A stretch of DNA of 45,741 nucleotides from an uncultured bacterium (lineage in GTDB: Bacteria > Bacillota > Clostridia > Oscillospirales > Acutalibacteraceae): contig CAJMOH010000021.1 of NCBI GenBank assembly GCA_905215055.1, positions 1-45,741 of the forward strand. The letters are read 5' to 3'. Numbering within the stretch: position 1 is the first letter of the stretch; each line of letters opens with the position of its first letter. Of the stretch, positions 31,657 to 41,427 are shown in pieces. The notes beneath the pieces were generated by a model, which did no database searches, was not told where the DNA came from, and saw only the letters and a program-made list of their open reading frames with translations. The translations under genes and the position numbers were made by a program.

Positions 31657-32474
31657 CAATCCGTCAGGTGGAACAGCCGGGCGAAATTCTCGTAGAGCAT
31701 TTTCCGGTTATCCTCTTCCCCGTAGCCCAAATTGAAAAAGCGCTGAAGCTCCTCCCGGGGAGACCACATGGGAAAGTCCGTACCAAACATGGTGTGGTCC
31801 ACGCCGAAGTGGTCGATGCTCTTGCGGGCCTGCTCCGGCGTAACCGCGAACAGGGAACTGGAGGTGTCGATATATACATTGGTGCCGGAAAGCTCCCGGC
31901 GGGCATCCTCCCACTCGCTGTAACCTCCCAAATGGGCGGCGATGCAGGTGAAGTCCGGAATTTTTTCCAGCACGTTCATCAAACGGCGGGGTGTGGAGAA
32001 ATCGGTGCGGCTGTCTCCGGTATGGAACAGAATGGGCAGGCCCCGGCGGTTCGCCTCCTGATAGACAGGGAGCATCCGCTCGTCGTCAATGAGAAACCGC
32101 TGAAAGTCTGGATGAAGCTTGATGCCCCGCAGCCCCCGGCGCTGGATGTCGTCCATTTCCCCCTCGATGTCAGTGATGTCCTGGTGCCATGCTCCCAGAC
32201 CAATAAACTGCGGATACTTTTGGCACTTTTCCTGGATAAACTGGTTGATAGAGCGAACCTGCTCCACCTTCGTGGCGACCGAGCAGACCAAAAAGCGGTC
32301 GATGCCGGCTTCGCCTCCCCGCTGGGCCAAAACGTGAGGAAGACCCACGTTCTGCATGGGGATGTGGTAGAAATCCCCCACAGAGTCAGTGGCCTTTTCC
32401 GCAATTTTTCCCGGATAGATATGGGCGTGGGCGTCCGCCGTCCGGTAGGTGACGCCGTTGTAATGCACAGACAC
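31656..32474 (-). CDS. Amidohydrolase-2 family metal-dependent hydrolase
   Basis: A 272-residue cytoplasmic TIM-barrel hydrolase or decarboxylase. Metal-binding marks are TADAHAHIYPGKIA near the start, IKLHPDFQRF, LPILFHTGDSR, IAAHLGGYSEWEDA, and MFGTDFPMWSPREELQ near the end. The substrate is unknown. The start is the GTG at 32474, one base after the queH stop and about 9 nt after GGAAGG; the frame upstream to 32561 lies inside queH. The end overlaps the next gene by one base, so this is the second gene of a tightly coupled operon. Confidence 0.88.
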   Translation of the reverse strand: MSVHYNGVTYRTADAHAHIYPGKIAEKATDSVGDFYHIPMQNVGLPHVLAQRGGEAGIDRFLVCSVATKVEQVRSINQFIQEKCQKYPQFIGLGAWHQDITDIEGEMDDIQRRGLRGIKLHPDFQRFLIDDERMLPVYQEANRRGLPILFHTGDSRTDFSTPRRLMNVLEKIPDFTCIAAHLGGYSEWEDARRELSGTNVYIDTSSSLFAVTPEQARKSIDHFGVDHTMFGTDFPMWSPREELQRFFNLGYGEEDNRKMLYENFARLFHLTD

Positions 32475-32475
32475 T

Positions 32476-33126
32476 TTACAGATCCTTCCTTTCCTGTTTC
32501 TCTCTCTGCCGCTGGGCCTTTGAAAAAGCACAGCCACAGTAATCCTGGCGGTATAAACCAAACTCCTTGGAAAGCTCCACGGAGCGTTTATAGCCGTCCT
32601 TCTTCTTAAAATCGGAGGGCAGGTGGGCCACCCCGTATTCGCTGCCGATCTCCTCGCCCAGCCGGTTGAGAAGCCGGGCGTTTTTCATGGGTGAAATGGA
32701 CAGCGTGGTGGTGTAATAGTCAAAATGAAGGCGGGCCGCCTCCCGCGCCGCGTAACGCAGCCGCAGCCGGAAGCAGGCCTCGCACCGCTTGCCGCCCTCT
32801 GGTTCTCCCTCCAAGCCCTGGGCGGCCTCCGCGAAGGCTTGTCCCTCATACTCGCAGGGCAGCAGCTCCACCGGATGGACCAGGTCCATTTCAGCGACCA
32901 GCCGCCTCAGCTCGGCCTCCCGCTTTTCGTATTCCTCAAATGGGGAAATGTTGGGATTATAATAGAGCAGGGTAATGGCAAAATACTGGGAAAGATACTC
33001 CAGCACCGCGCTGGAACAGGGCGCGCAGCAGGCGTGCAGCAGCAGCCTTGGTGTCTTGCCCTCCTGCTGAAGCCGCTGGATCAGCCGCTCCAGCTCCTTT
33101 GCGTAATTCCGGCTTGGACCAGCCAT
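32476..33126 (-). CDS. queH: Epoxyqueuosine reductase QueH
   Basis: Last step of queuosine synthesis: reduction of epoxyqueuosine to queuosine in tRNA, by the QueH family that is unrelated to QueG. The 216-residue protein has the iron-sulfur and metal cysteines LHACCAPCSS (Cys33, 34, 37), RCEACFRLRL (Cys115, 118) and DYCGCAF (Cys197, 199). The family's YYNPNISPFEEYEKR and TTTLSISPMKN are also present. The start is the ATG at 33126 after AGGAGGCG. It is the first gene of an operon continuing to 29457. No other queuosine genes are in the window. Confidence 0.95.
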   Translation of the reverse strand: MAGPSRNYAKELERLIQRLQQEGKTPRLLLHACCAPCSSAVLEYLSQYFAITLLYYNPNISPFEEYEKREAELRRLVAEMDLVHPVELLPCEYEGQAFAEAAQGLEGEPEGGKRCEACFRLRLRYAAREAARLHFDYYTTTLSISPMKNARLLNRLGEEIGSEYGVAHLPSDFKKKDGYKRSVELSKEFGLYRQDYCGCAFSKAQRQREKQERKDL

Positions 33127-33163
33127 GCTATTCGCCTCCTGTGCTGTTTGAAATTCCTAACAA

Positions 33164-33192
33164 AGTGTATCACAGCGGCCCTCGGATTGCAA
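33164..33192 (-). promoter_or_regulatory. Sigma-A promoter of the queH operon
   Basis: TTGCAA at 33187-33192, a 17-bp spacer and TACACT at 33164-33169 on the minus strand, about 38 nt from the start codon. Confidence 0.55.
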
Positions 33193-33297
33193 GAGCGTGA
33201 GTTTTTTGACAAACCCTCTTTGCGTTCCCAAAAAAACTTGAAAATTAGGGCGTATGCTTTTGAAAAACAGTTTTTCCTTCTCCTGGCGGAATCCCGG

Positions 33298-33326
33298 TTG
33301 ACACCCCCCAGCGGATGGGGTATGAT
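33298..33326 (+). promoter_or_regulatory. Sigma-A promoter of the YuiD-like gene
   Basis: A perfect TTGACA at 33298-33303, a 17-bp spacer that is an unusual C6...G4 tract, and TATGAT at 33321-33326, 36 nt before the start codon. Confidence 0.65.
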
Positions 33327-33361
33327 AAGGACAGCTTGAGGAGGATAACGGGGAGGATCTT

Positions 33362-33856
33362 ATGGACTTTTCTATTCTCATTTCCAACCCACTGATCAAC
33401 GTGGGGGTAGTCTCCTGGATTTTGGCCCAGGCAATCAAAACCGTGCTGGACGCTTTGAAGCACCGGGCCTTTAACCGGCAGCGGCTGGCCGGCGCCGGAG
33501 GCATGCCCAGCTCTCATTCCGCTGTGTGCTGCTCGGTGGTACTCACCTCTTATTTCCTCTATGGGTTTCAATCGCCGGTGTTCGCTCTGGCGTTTATTGT
33601 GGCCTTGATTGTGATGTATGACGCCACAGGCGTCCGCTGGGCCGCGGGACTGCACGCCAAGGCCATCAACCAAATTGTGGAATACCTGGAAAGCGGCGAT
33701 GTGAACGACCAGGAAAAGTCTCTCAACGACCTGATTCCCAAGCTCAACGAATCTCTGGGACATCGGGTCATTGAGGTGATCTGCGGCGCCCTGCTGGGAA
33801 TTGCAGTGGCGGTCACTGGTCAAATCCTCCGGCAAGGCGGACTCTTCTTTTTTTAA
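33362..33856 (+). CDS. DUF212/YuiD-family membrane protein (acid phosphatase/haloperoxidase-related)
   Basis: A 164-residue membrane protein of the DUF212 (YuiD) family, distantly related to PAP2/haloperoxidase enzymes. Marks are NPLINVGVVSWILAQAIKTVLD, GAGGMPSSHSAVCCSVV at 44-60, VMYDATGVRWAAGLHAKAIN and LNESLGHRVIEVICGALLGI. Three or four helices are predicted. Family members lack a proven substrate; a lipid phosphatase role is only suggested by the PSSH motif. The start is the ATG at 33362 after GGGGAGGA. It is monocistronic, ending at a shared hairpin. Confidence 0.88.
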   Translation: MDFSILISNPLINVGVVSWILAQAIKTVLDALKHRAFNRQRLAGAGGMPSSHSAVCCSVVLTSYFLYGFQSPVFALAFIVALIVMYDATGVRWAAGLHAKAINQIVEYLESGDVNDQEKSLNDLIPKLNESLGHRVIEVICGALLGIAVAVTGQILRQGGLFFF

Positions 33857-33869
33857 TCTTTCATCAATC

Positions 33870-33912
33870 AAAGCAGCCCGGACAGCGCGTGTTCCCGCCC
33901 CGGACTGCTTTT
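33870..33912. terminator. Bidirectional terminator after the YuiD-like gene and the 27-residue peptide
   Basis: AAAGCAG-CCGG at 33870-33881 pairs with CCGG-CTGCTTT at about 33900-33911, with one mismatch. The plus-strand tail is TTTTCATTTG. The minus-strand tail is TTTGATTG, so it can also terminate the small peptide gene. Confidence 0.65.
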
Positions 33913-33995
33913 CATTTGCGGTTGCGCCGCCACACCGTCAGGCACGCCGTTCCAATGGCCAGCGCCACATAGACAGCCAGAATCACCAAATACAC
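33912..33995 (-). CDS. Tiny single-helix membrane peptide, 27 residues
   Basis: A GTG at 33995 opens a frame encoding 27 residues. The N-terminal 22 are hydrophobic (V/M-YLVILAVYVALAIGTACL...), and the end is basic (WRRNRK). It has an excellent ribosome binding site, GGAAGGAGGGG, a few bases upstream, and its stop abuts a terminator hairpin. The pattern (strong ribosome binding site, one transmembrane helix, positive-inside C-terminus) is that of small membrane proteins or type I toxin-like peptides. No clear promoter is seen and the function is unknown. It is too short for routine gene finding. Confidence 0.6.
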   Translation of the reverse strand: MYLVILAVYVALAIGTACLTVWRRNRK

Positions 33996-34060
33996 GCGCT
34001 CCCCTCCTTCCCGCTCTAAAAATATGTGAGAAAAGCTTGTCACTATGCCGAAGGGCGCTC

Positions 34061-34089
34061 TTGCGTTTATACGGCCTGTGTGCTATAAT
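34061..34089 (+). promoter_or_regulatory. Sigma-A promoter of prfC
   Basis: TTGCGT at 34061-34066, a 17-bp spacer ending in TGC (extended -10) and a perfect TATAAT at 34084-34089. Confidence 0.7.
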
Positions 34090-34194
34090 AATTTGGTTTT
34101 GAGTTTCTTTTAAAAAGTGAGGGAATTCCCATGTAACACGCCCGCCGCATTTCACCGATACACTCTGTCACAACGTGAGAAAGGATGGCTGATT

Positions 34195-35790
<1,596 letters not shown>

Positions 35791-35797
35791 GAGAACC

Positions 35798-35825
35798 GCT
35801 GCCGGGGGTTTCCCGGCAGCTTTTT
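35798..35825 (+). terminator. Terminator of prfC
   Basis: GCTGCCGGG at 35798-35806 and CCCGGCAGC at 35812-35820 form a 9-bp stem followed by TTTTT. Confidence 0.85.
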
Positions 35826-35842
35826 GCATAGGAGGGCGGAAC

Positions 35843-36718
35843 ATGGACTTTACAAGACTGGAGGAAATTCATTCCGGTTGGTCCGGAGATCAGAAATATC
35901 ACGCTTGGGATGCAAACGGCCAGGAGTTCTTTTTGCGGGTGTGTCCCGTAGAAAAAGAAACACACCTGCACCAAGCTCGGGACTTGCAACAGCGCGCCTG
36001 GGAGGCGGGATTACCTGTATGCCAACCCTTGGGCTCTCAACGCCAAGGTTCCCAGGTGTACATCTGGGAATCTTGGTGCAATGGAGAAAATGCCCGACAG
36101 GTTTTACCACATTTTTCCTTAAAAGAACAGCATCGACTGGGTCTGGAGGCCGGAAAGGCATTGGCAAAGCTCCATCAGCTTCCGACACTGGAATCTTTCC
36201 CGCCTTGGGAACAAGTGTGCCAAGCCAACATGAGGCGGAAGGTAAGAGGCTATCTGGCCTGCCCTATTCACTACGAAAAAGGTGACTTGCTGACAGCATT
36301 TGTGGAAAGCCATCTGGACCTGTTGAAAGGGCGGGCTACACGATGGCTTCACGGAGACTACCATGACGGCAATATGCTGATAGCGGATGGACATCTGATC
36401 ATCATTGACTTTGATCGATGCAATCCGGGAGATCCATGGAAGGAATTTAGCCGCCTGCCCTGGTGCGCCCAGATTTCTCCTCTCTTTGCCAGCGGAATGC
36501 TGCAGGGATACTTTAACGGAGACCCGCCAGAGGACTTTTGGCAGTTACTGGCCCTGTACATCGCCAGTAACTGCCTGTCCGCCCTTCCCTGGGCGCTGCC
36601 CTTTGGGGAGGGGGAAATCGCCACTATGAAGCAGCAGGCAGCCGAGGTGCTGGACTGGTATGACGGGATGAGACGCATCATTCCCAGCTGGTACCAGGCC
36701 GGGCAGGAAGCCCTCTGA
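35843..36718 (+). CDS. APH-family phosphotransferase (aminoglycoside phosphotransferase-like kinase)
   Basis: A 291-residue cytoplasmic small-molecule kinase of the APH/choline kinase fold. Seen are a HSGWSGDQKYHAW start and a FFLRVC strand, where Arg32 stands at the usual ATP-binding Lys position. The catalytic loop HGDYHDGNMLI is at 170-180 and the metal-binding IIDFDRCNPGDPWKEF at 187-202. The family covers antibiotic phosphotransferases as well as metabolic kinases, so resistance should not be assumed. The start is the ATG at 35843 after AGGAGGG. It lies just after the prfC terminator; I see no clear promoter. Codon choice (frequent CAA for Gln, TCT, CCA) looks looser than in neighbours, which may hint at horizontal origin. 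Confidence 0.82.
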   Translation: MDFTRLEEIHSGWSGDQKYHAWDANGQEFFLRVCPVEKETHLHQARDLQQRAWEAGLPVCQPLGSQRQGSQVYIWESWCNGENARQVLPHFSLKEQHRLGLEAGKALAKLHQLPTLESFPPWEQVCQANMRRKVRGYLACPIHYEKGDLLTAFVESHLDLLKGRATRWLHGDYHDGNMLIADGHLIIIDFDRCNPGDPWKEFSRLPWCAQISPLFASGMLQGYFNGDPPEDFWQLLALYIASNCLSALPWALPFGEGEIATMKQQAAEVLDWYDGMRRIIPSWYQAGQEAL

Positions 36719-36787
36719 TTCACTAGAATTTTACGGAGATTTTTCATTTCTTCGGGAGTTTGGGGGCCTTGAGCGGCTGTCCGTCTC

Positions 36788-36816
36788 TTGAGATGAATGG
36801 GAAAATCTGCTATAAT
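36788..36816 (+). promoter_or_regulatory. Sigma-A promoter of the sugar/glycerol-phosphate-type ABC operon
   Basis: TTGAGA at 36788-36793, a 17-bp spacer ending in TGC (extended -10) and a perfect TATAAT at 36811-36816, 39 nt before the start codon. Confidence 0.7.
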
Positions 36817-36854
36817 CGATGCTGAAATACGCTTTCGCAGGGAGATGAACCATC

Positions 36855-37973
36855 ATGAATATCACGCTGCAGAATCTCACCAAGCGGTTTCCTGCCCGAG
36901 GCAGAAAAGCCCAGGGAGAAGTTACCGCCGTGGAGGATTTGACCTTTGAAATCCCCGACGGGATGCTGGTGGGACTGCTGGGGCCTTCCGGCTGTGGAAA
37001 ATCCACCACGCTAAACATGATCTGCGGGCTGGAAACCCCAAGCGCCGGCAAAATCTTTTTTGGCCAAGAGGATGTGACCAAGCTTCCCCCCGAGCTGCGG
37101 GGAGTGGGCATGGTGTTTCAAAACTACGCCCTCTATCCCCATCTGACCGTGATGCAGAACATTTTGTTCCCGCTGGAAAATTTGAAGGGCAAGGATCGTC
37201 CCTCCCGGCAGGAAATGCGCCGCCGGGCCATGGAAACAGCTCAGCTGGTTCAGATTGAAGAGCTGCTGGAGAGAAAGCCCAAGGAGCTTTCCGGCGGCCA
37301 GCAGCAACGGGTGGCTATCGCCCGGGCGCTGGTGAAAATGCCCCGAGTCCTTCTGCTGGACGAGCCGCTTTCCAACCTGGACGCCCGGCTGCGGCTGCAA
37401 ACCCGGGAGGAAATTGTGAAAATCCAGAAGCGGACAGGCATTACCACCCTGTTTGTCACCCACGACCAGGAAGAGGCCATGAGCATCTCCGACAAGATTG
37501 TGGTGATGCGGGACGGCGTGCTGATGCAGCAGGGCGCCCCCCAGCAGGTCTACGACAACCCGGCGAACCTATTTGTGGCGAAATTTCTAGGCACGCCCCC
37601 TATCAACGTGTTTGAGGGTGAGGTGAAAAACGGCACGCTTCTGTTGAACGGCCAGCCGGCTTTGCCTGTTCCCGGCACGCCAGACGGCACTGTGTTCGCC
37701 GGCGTCCGTCCAGAGGGCTTTGAGCCGGACCGGAAGGGACCTGTGACCTGCGGCTTAAACCGGGTGGAGGTTCTGGGCCGGGACACCAGCATTGTCTGTA
37801 CCCATCCCGCCTGCCAAACAGCCACCCTGCGGGCCATTATCCGCTCTGAGCAGGAGGTGGACGCCAAACAGGAAACCGTGCGGTTTTCCCTGCGTCCTGA
37901 AAAGGTGTTTCTGTTCAGCCGGGAAAGCGAAGCGCGGATCCCGTTTGACACCACGCCCCGCCCGAGGGCTTGA
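36855..37973 (+). CDS. ABC transporter ATPase, UgpC/MsmX/MalK type
   Basis: Cytoplasmic ATPase of a carbohydrate or glycerol-3-phosphate importer. The 372-residue protein has Walker A GPSGCGKST at 43-51, Q-loop MVFQNYALYPHLTV, signature ELSGGQQQRVAIARAL near 145-160, Walker B LLLDEPLSNLDARLR and switch FVTHDQEEA. A C-terminal regulatory OB domain (TOBE-like, from about 240) contains GVRPEGFEP. Such ATPases can serve several CUT1 importers. The start is the ATG at 36855, with AGGGAG upstream. It opens a four-gene operon; the permease gene begins 21 nt after its stop. Confidence 0.93.
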   Translation: MNITLQNLTKRFPARGRKAQGEVTAVEDLTFEIPDGMLVGLLGPSGCGKSTTLNMICGLETPSAGKIFFGQEDVTKLPPELRGVGMVFQNYALYPHLTVMQNILFPLENLKGKDRPSRQEMRRRAMETAQLVQIEELLERKPKELSGGQQQRVAIARALVKMPRVLLLDEPLSNLDARLRLQTREEIVKIQKRTGITTLFVTHDQEEAMSISDKIVVMRDGVLMQQGAPQQVYDNPANLFVAKFLGTPPINVFEGEVKNGTLLLNGQPALPVPGTPDGTVFAGVRPEGFEPDRKGPVTCGLNRVEVLGRDTSIVCTHPACQTATLRAIIRSEQEVDAKQETVRFSLRPEKVFLFSRESEARIPFDTTPRPRA

Positions 37974-37994
37974 CCGAGAAAAGAGGGAAATCTT

Positions 37995-38885
37995 ATGGAC
38001 CGCAACTCCAAAAAAGCCTGGCTCTATCTGCTGCCCTCCCTGATCTTGCTGGGGGCGTTTCTGATCTACCCACTGATTGACGTGCTGATCTACTCGGTGG
38101 AGGAGTGCTACAACTTCGCCTCTCAAACCTATCAGGGGGTGGGACTTTACAACTACTCCTATGTGCTGCACGATCCCTACTTTTTGCAGGCGGTGGAAAA
38201 CACCTTTGTGCTGGTGATTATCACAGTGCCGGCCTCCACCATTCTGGCCCTGGTGATCTCTACGGCCCTCAGCTCCATCAAGCCCCTGCGGCAGCTGTTT
38301 CAGACCATCTACTTTCTGCCCTATGTGACCAACACCCTGGCGGTGGGCCTGGTGTTTATGGTGCTGTTTCAGCGCACGGAATACACCGACGGCCTGGTAA
38401 ACCTGATGCTCTCCTGGTTTGGCGCCGGGCCGGTGGATTTTATCAACGGTCCCCACTGGGCCAAGATGTTCGTGCTGTGCTTTTACACCATCTGGGTGGT
38501 TCTGCCCTTTAAGATTTTGGTGCTTACCAGCGCCCTGGCCTCGGTAAGCGACGAGTATTACAAGGCTGCCCGGGTGGACGGCACCTCTCGAACCAGGACC
38601 TTTTTCCGCATTACCCTCCCCATGATCTCGCCCATGATTGTCTATTTAGTAATCACTGGCTTTATTGGCGCCTTTAAGGCGTACAGCGACGCGGTGGCCC
38701 TGTTTGGCACAGATCTGAATGCCGCTGGGATGAACACCATTGTAGGTTATGTCTATGACATGCTCTACGGCGACAGCGGCGGGTATCCCTCCTATGCGTC
38801 AGCGGCAGCCATTATTTTGTTTGTCATCGTGCTGACCATCACCTGCATCAACCTGCTTGTCACCCGCAAGCGGTCTGTGGATTGA
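37995..38885 (+). CDS. ABC sugar/glycerol-phosphate permease, UgpA/MalF type
   Basis: Inner-membrane permease of 296 residues with six helices. Typical CUT1 marks are AWLYLLPSLILLGAFLIYPLIDVL at the start, QTIYFLPYVTNTLAVGLVFMVLF, and the EAA loop EYYKAARVDGTSRTRTFFRITLPMISP that docks on the ATPase. The start is the ATG at 37995 behind GAGGGAAA. The partner permease follows after 14 nt. Confidence 0.94.
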   Translation: MDRNSKKAWLYLLPSLILLGAFLIYPLIDVLIYSVEECYNFASQTYQGVGLYNYSYVLHDPYFLQAVENTFVLVIITVPASTILALVISTALSSIKPLRQLFQTIYFLPYVTNTLAVGLVFMVLFQRTEYTDGLVNLMLSWFGAGPVDFINGPHWAKMFVLCFYTIWVVLPFKILVLTSALASVSDEYYKAARVDGTSRTRTFFRITLPMISPMIVYLVITGFIGAFKAYSDAVALFGTDLNAAGMNTIVGYVYDMLYGDSGGYPSYASAAAIILFVIVLTITCINLLVTRKRSVD

Positions 38886-38899
38886 AAGGAGGGCTTCCC

Positions 38900-39775
38900 T
38901 TGGAAAGCAAAGCCAATGTCGAAAAAAAGGAAACCGCCATGCGCCGAAAAAACGGAATCATCACCGCTCTGACCTATCTGCTTCTCAGCGTGTGGGCCGT
39001 GGTGGTGCTGTTCCCCTTTTACTGGATGGTGCTCTCCTCCATCAAGAGCTACGGCGCCTACAACTCTGAGCACACGCCGGTATTTTTCACCCTCTCCCCC
39101 ACCCTGGAAAACTATGAGAACACCTTCACCGCGGTGCAGCTGCTGGGGTATCTTCTCAATACGCTGATTTTCTCCTTAATCACCACAGCCGCCATGGTTC
39201 TTGTCAGCACCTTGGCCGCCTATGCTTTTGCCAGACTGCGGTTTCGAGGAAAAAATCTGGTGTTCGGACTGTTCCTTTCCATGATGATGATCCCCACCGA
39301 GCTGGTGGTTATTACCAACTTTGTCACCATCACCAACATGGATCTTCGCAACAGCTTTTTGGGACTGATTCTTCCCTCTATCACCTCGGTCTTTTACATT
39401 TATCTGCTCAAGGAAAACTTTGAGCAGGTACCGGAGGAGTTGTATAAAGCCGCCAAGGTGGACGGCACCTCGGACCTGAAATATCTGTGGAAGGTGATGA
39501 TTCCCATCTGCCGGCCCACTCTGGTGACAATCACCATCCTAAAGCTGATTGAGTGCTGGAATTCCTATGTGTGGCCCCGGCTGATTACCGACGACCCAGC
39601 CTATTACCTGGTGTCCAACGGCATTCAGGAGATTCGGGAAAACGGCTTTGGCCGGGAAAATATCCCCGCCATGATGGCCGCGGTAGTGGTCATTTCCGTT
39701 CCTCTGATTCTGCTGTTTTTGGGATTCCGCAAAAAGATTATGGAGGGCGTATCCAGAGGAGGGACCAAGGGATGA
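38900..39775 (+). CDS. ABC sugar/glycerol-phosphate permease, UgpE/MalG type
   Basis: Second permease of the importer, with six helices. Marks are the LLLSVWAVVVLFPFYWMVLSSIKS start, the MMMIPTELVVITNFVTI segment and the EAA loop ELYKAAKVDGTSDLKYLWKVMIPICRPTL. The start is uncertain. The TTG at 38900 sits 7 nt after a perfect AAAGGAGGG and gives 291 residues. The ATG at 38939, after AAAGGA, gives 278 and a start closer to family length. I list the TTG because of the stronger ribosome binding site. The stop overlaps the binding-protein start (ATGA). Confidence 0.9.
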   Translation: MESKANVEKKETAMRRKNGIITALTYLLLSVWAVVVLFPFYWMVLSSIKSYGAYNSEHTPVFFTLSPTLENYENTFTAVQLLGYLLNTLIFSLITTAAMVLVSTLAAYAFARLRFRGKNLVFGLFLSMMMIPTELVVITNFVTITNMDLRNSFLGLILPSITSVFYIYLLKENFEQVPEELYKAAKVDGTSDLKYLWKVMIPICRPTLVTITILKLIECWNSYVWPRLITDDPAYYLVSNGIQEIRENGFGRENIPAMMAAVVVISVPLILLFLGFRKKIMEGVSRGGTKG

Positions 39776-41388
39776 AACGACTTTTTTGCCTTGCGCTGGC
39801 CCTGCTTTTGTGCCTTTCCCTTTTCGGCTGCCACGGACAGCGGGAGCAAACCGCCTTTACTGTTCCCAGCGCTGAAGGTAGTCTTGAGGAATCCTATGAA
39901 ATTACCTTCTGGGCCAAAAACGATACCAACATGCGCCAAACCGACATCTACCGCCGGGCCATCGAGGAGTTTCAGGACCTGTATCCCAACATCACTGTCA
40001 CCCTGAGGCTGTACACGGATTACGGCGACATCTACAACGATGTGATTACCAATATCTCCACAGGAACCACTCCCAACGTGTGCATCACCTACCCCGACCA
40101 CATCGCCACCTATTTGACCGGCGACAATGTGGTGGTTCCTTTAGACGAGCTGTTAACCGACCCCGCTTACGGTCTGGGCGTGGGCAGTGAGGTGCGGTTT
40201 GACGCTCCCGCAAAGGAGGAAATTGTACCGCAGTTTTTGGAGGAGTGCTACCTAAACGGCCACTATTACGCCGTCCCCTATATGCGCTCTACCGAGGCCT
40301 GCTATGTAAATAAGGATATGGTGGAGGCCCTGGGCTTCACCCTGCCGGAAACCCTGACCTGGGATTTTGTGTGGGAGGTCAGCGAGGCTGCCGCCGCCAC
40401 CCTGGGAGACGATGGAATTTATTCCATCAACGGCCAGGAGGTGCTGATTCCCTTTATCTATAAGTCCACGGACAACATGATGATTCAAATGCTCCAGCAG
40501 CTGGACGCCGGGTACTCCAGCCCTTCTGGGGAGGTGCTGCTGTTTAACGATACCACCAAAGACCTGCTGCTGGACATTGCCAGTCACGTTTCCACCGGAG
40601 CTTTCTCCACCTTCAAGATCTCTGGGTATCCGGCAAATTTTTTAAACGCCGGACAGTGTATTTTCGCCATCGATTCTACCGCAGGCGCCACCTGGATGGG
40701 TACCAACGCCCCCCTGGTGGACATCGCCGAAGAGGAAATTATCGACTTTGAGACAGAGGTGAGAATGATCCCTCAGTTTGATCCGGAAAATCCCCAGATG
40801 ATTTCCCAGGGACCGTCCATCTGTATCTTCAACAAGGACGATCCCCAGGAGGTGCTGGCCTCCTGGTTGTTCACCCAGTATTTGCTGACGGATTCCATCC
40901 AAATTGCCTATTCCCAGACGGAGGGCTATGTACCTGTCACCACCAGCGCCCAGCAAAGCCCGGAGTATCAGGATTATCTGAGCAGGGCCGGCGAGGACAA
41001 CGACACCTATTACCAGGTAAAAATTGACGCGGCCAAGCTGCTTTTGGACCATCTGGACGACACCTTTATCACACCGGTGTTCAATGGCTCTACCTCCCTG
41101 CGAGACGCGGCCGGCCAGCTGATTGAGGATGTGACCAAGTCTGTGCGCCGGGATCAACCAGTGGACAGCGATTCTATCGACCAGCTGTATCAGGACACCT
41201 CTTCCCTGTATCACCTGGACAGCGTGTCCGCCTCGGGAGGAGGCAAGACGGAGCTTGGACCTCTTCCGCCCACGGCAACGGCGCTGCTGGTGGTACTGGC
41301 GGCGGCGTGGGTGCTGATTTTGGCCTATGTAATTTTACATTGGCTGAGAAAAAGCCGAAAAAAGAGCAAATCCACCAGGTCTGCGTGA
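39772..41388 (+). CDS. Family 1 extracellular solute-binding protein with both lipoprotein signal and C-terminal membrane helix
   Basis: Receptor of the importer at 36855-41388. The 538-residue precursor has a lipoprotein signal with lipobox LFGC (Cys20) and a family 1 binding fold: YEITFWAKNDTN, EFQDLYPNITVTLRLYTDYGD, TGTTPNVCITYPDHIATYL, GHYYAVPYMRSTEACYVNKDM, ASWLFTQYLL and GYVPVTTSA. After the fold there is a Gly/Pro stretch, one hydrophobic helix (about 500-524, LLVVLAAAWVLILAYVILHW) and a basic tail KKSKSTRSA. Two membrane anchors on one binding protein are unusual. The ATG at 39772 follows GAGGAGGG; the frame upstream to 39553 lies inside the permease gene. The substrate is unknown: sugar or glycerol phosphate. 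Confidence 0.9.
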   Translation: MKRLFCLALALLLCLSLFGCHGQREQTAFTVPSAEGSLEESYEITFWAKNDTNMRQTDIYRRAIEEFQDLYPNITVTLRLYTDYGDIYNDVITNISTGTTPNVCITYPDHIATYLTGDNVVVPLDELLTDPAYGLGVGSEVRFDAPAKEEIVPQFLEECYLNGHYYAVPYMRSTEACYVNKDMVEALGFTLPETLTWDFVWEVSEAAAATLGDDGIYSINGQEVLIPFIYKSTDNMMIQMLQQLDAGYSSPSGEVLLFNDTTKDLLLDIASHVSTGAFSTFKISGYPANFLNAGQCIFAIDSTAGATWMGTNAPLVDIAEEEIIDFETEVRMIPQFDPENPQMISQGPSICIFNKDDPQEVLASWLFTQYLLTDSIQIAYSQTEGYVPVTTSAQQSPEYQDYLSRAGEDNDTYYQVKIDAAKLLLDHLDDTFITPVFNGSTSLRDAAGQLIEDVTKSVRRDQPVDSDSIDQLYQDTSSLYHLDSVSASGGGKTELGPLPPTATALLVVLAAAWVLILAYVILHWLRKSRKKSKSTRSA

Positions 41389-41427
41389 CTGGCTTTTGTT
41401 AAATTCCCTGGCTTTTCGGCAATCTGA

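Larger units (their letters stand above)
33857..34194. other. Intergenic region between the YuiD-like gene and prfC
   Basis: These 338 bases hold the shared terminator, the 27-residue peptide on minus and the prfC promoter. The prfC leader is about 100 nt and I see no further element in it. An in-frame codon at 34117 could extend prfC, but it has no ribosome binding site. Confidence 0.5.

Noticed and set aside
34117..34194. An N-terminal extension of prfC starting at 34117
   Set aside because: The extension has no ribosome binding site and is unlike the family. The TTG at 34195 has GAAAGGA at proper spacing and gives the usual length.
35843..36718. Calling the APH-family kinase an antibiotic resistance gene
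   Set aside because: The catalytic motifs only show a small-molecule kinase. Arg replaces the usual ATP-binding Lys, and there is no mobile context, so resistance is unsupported.
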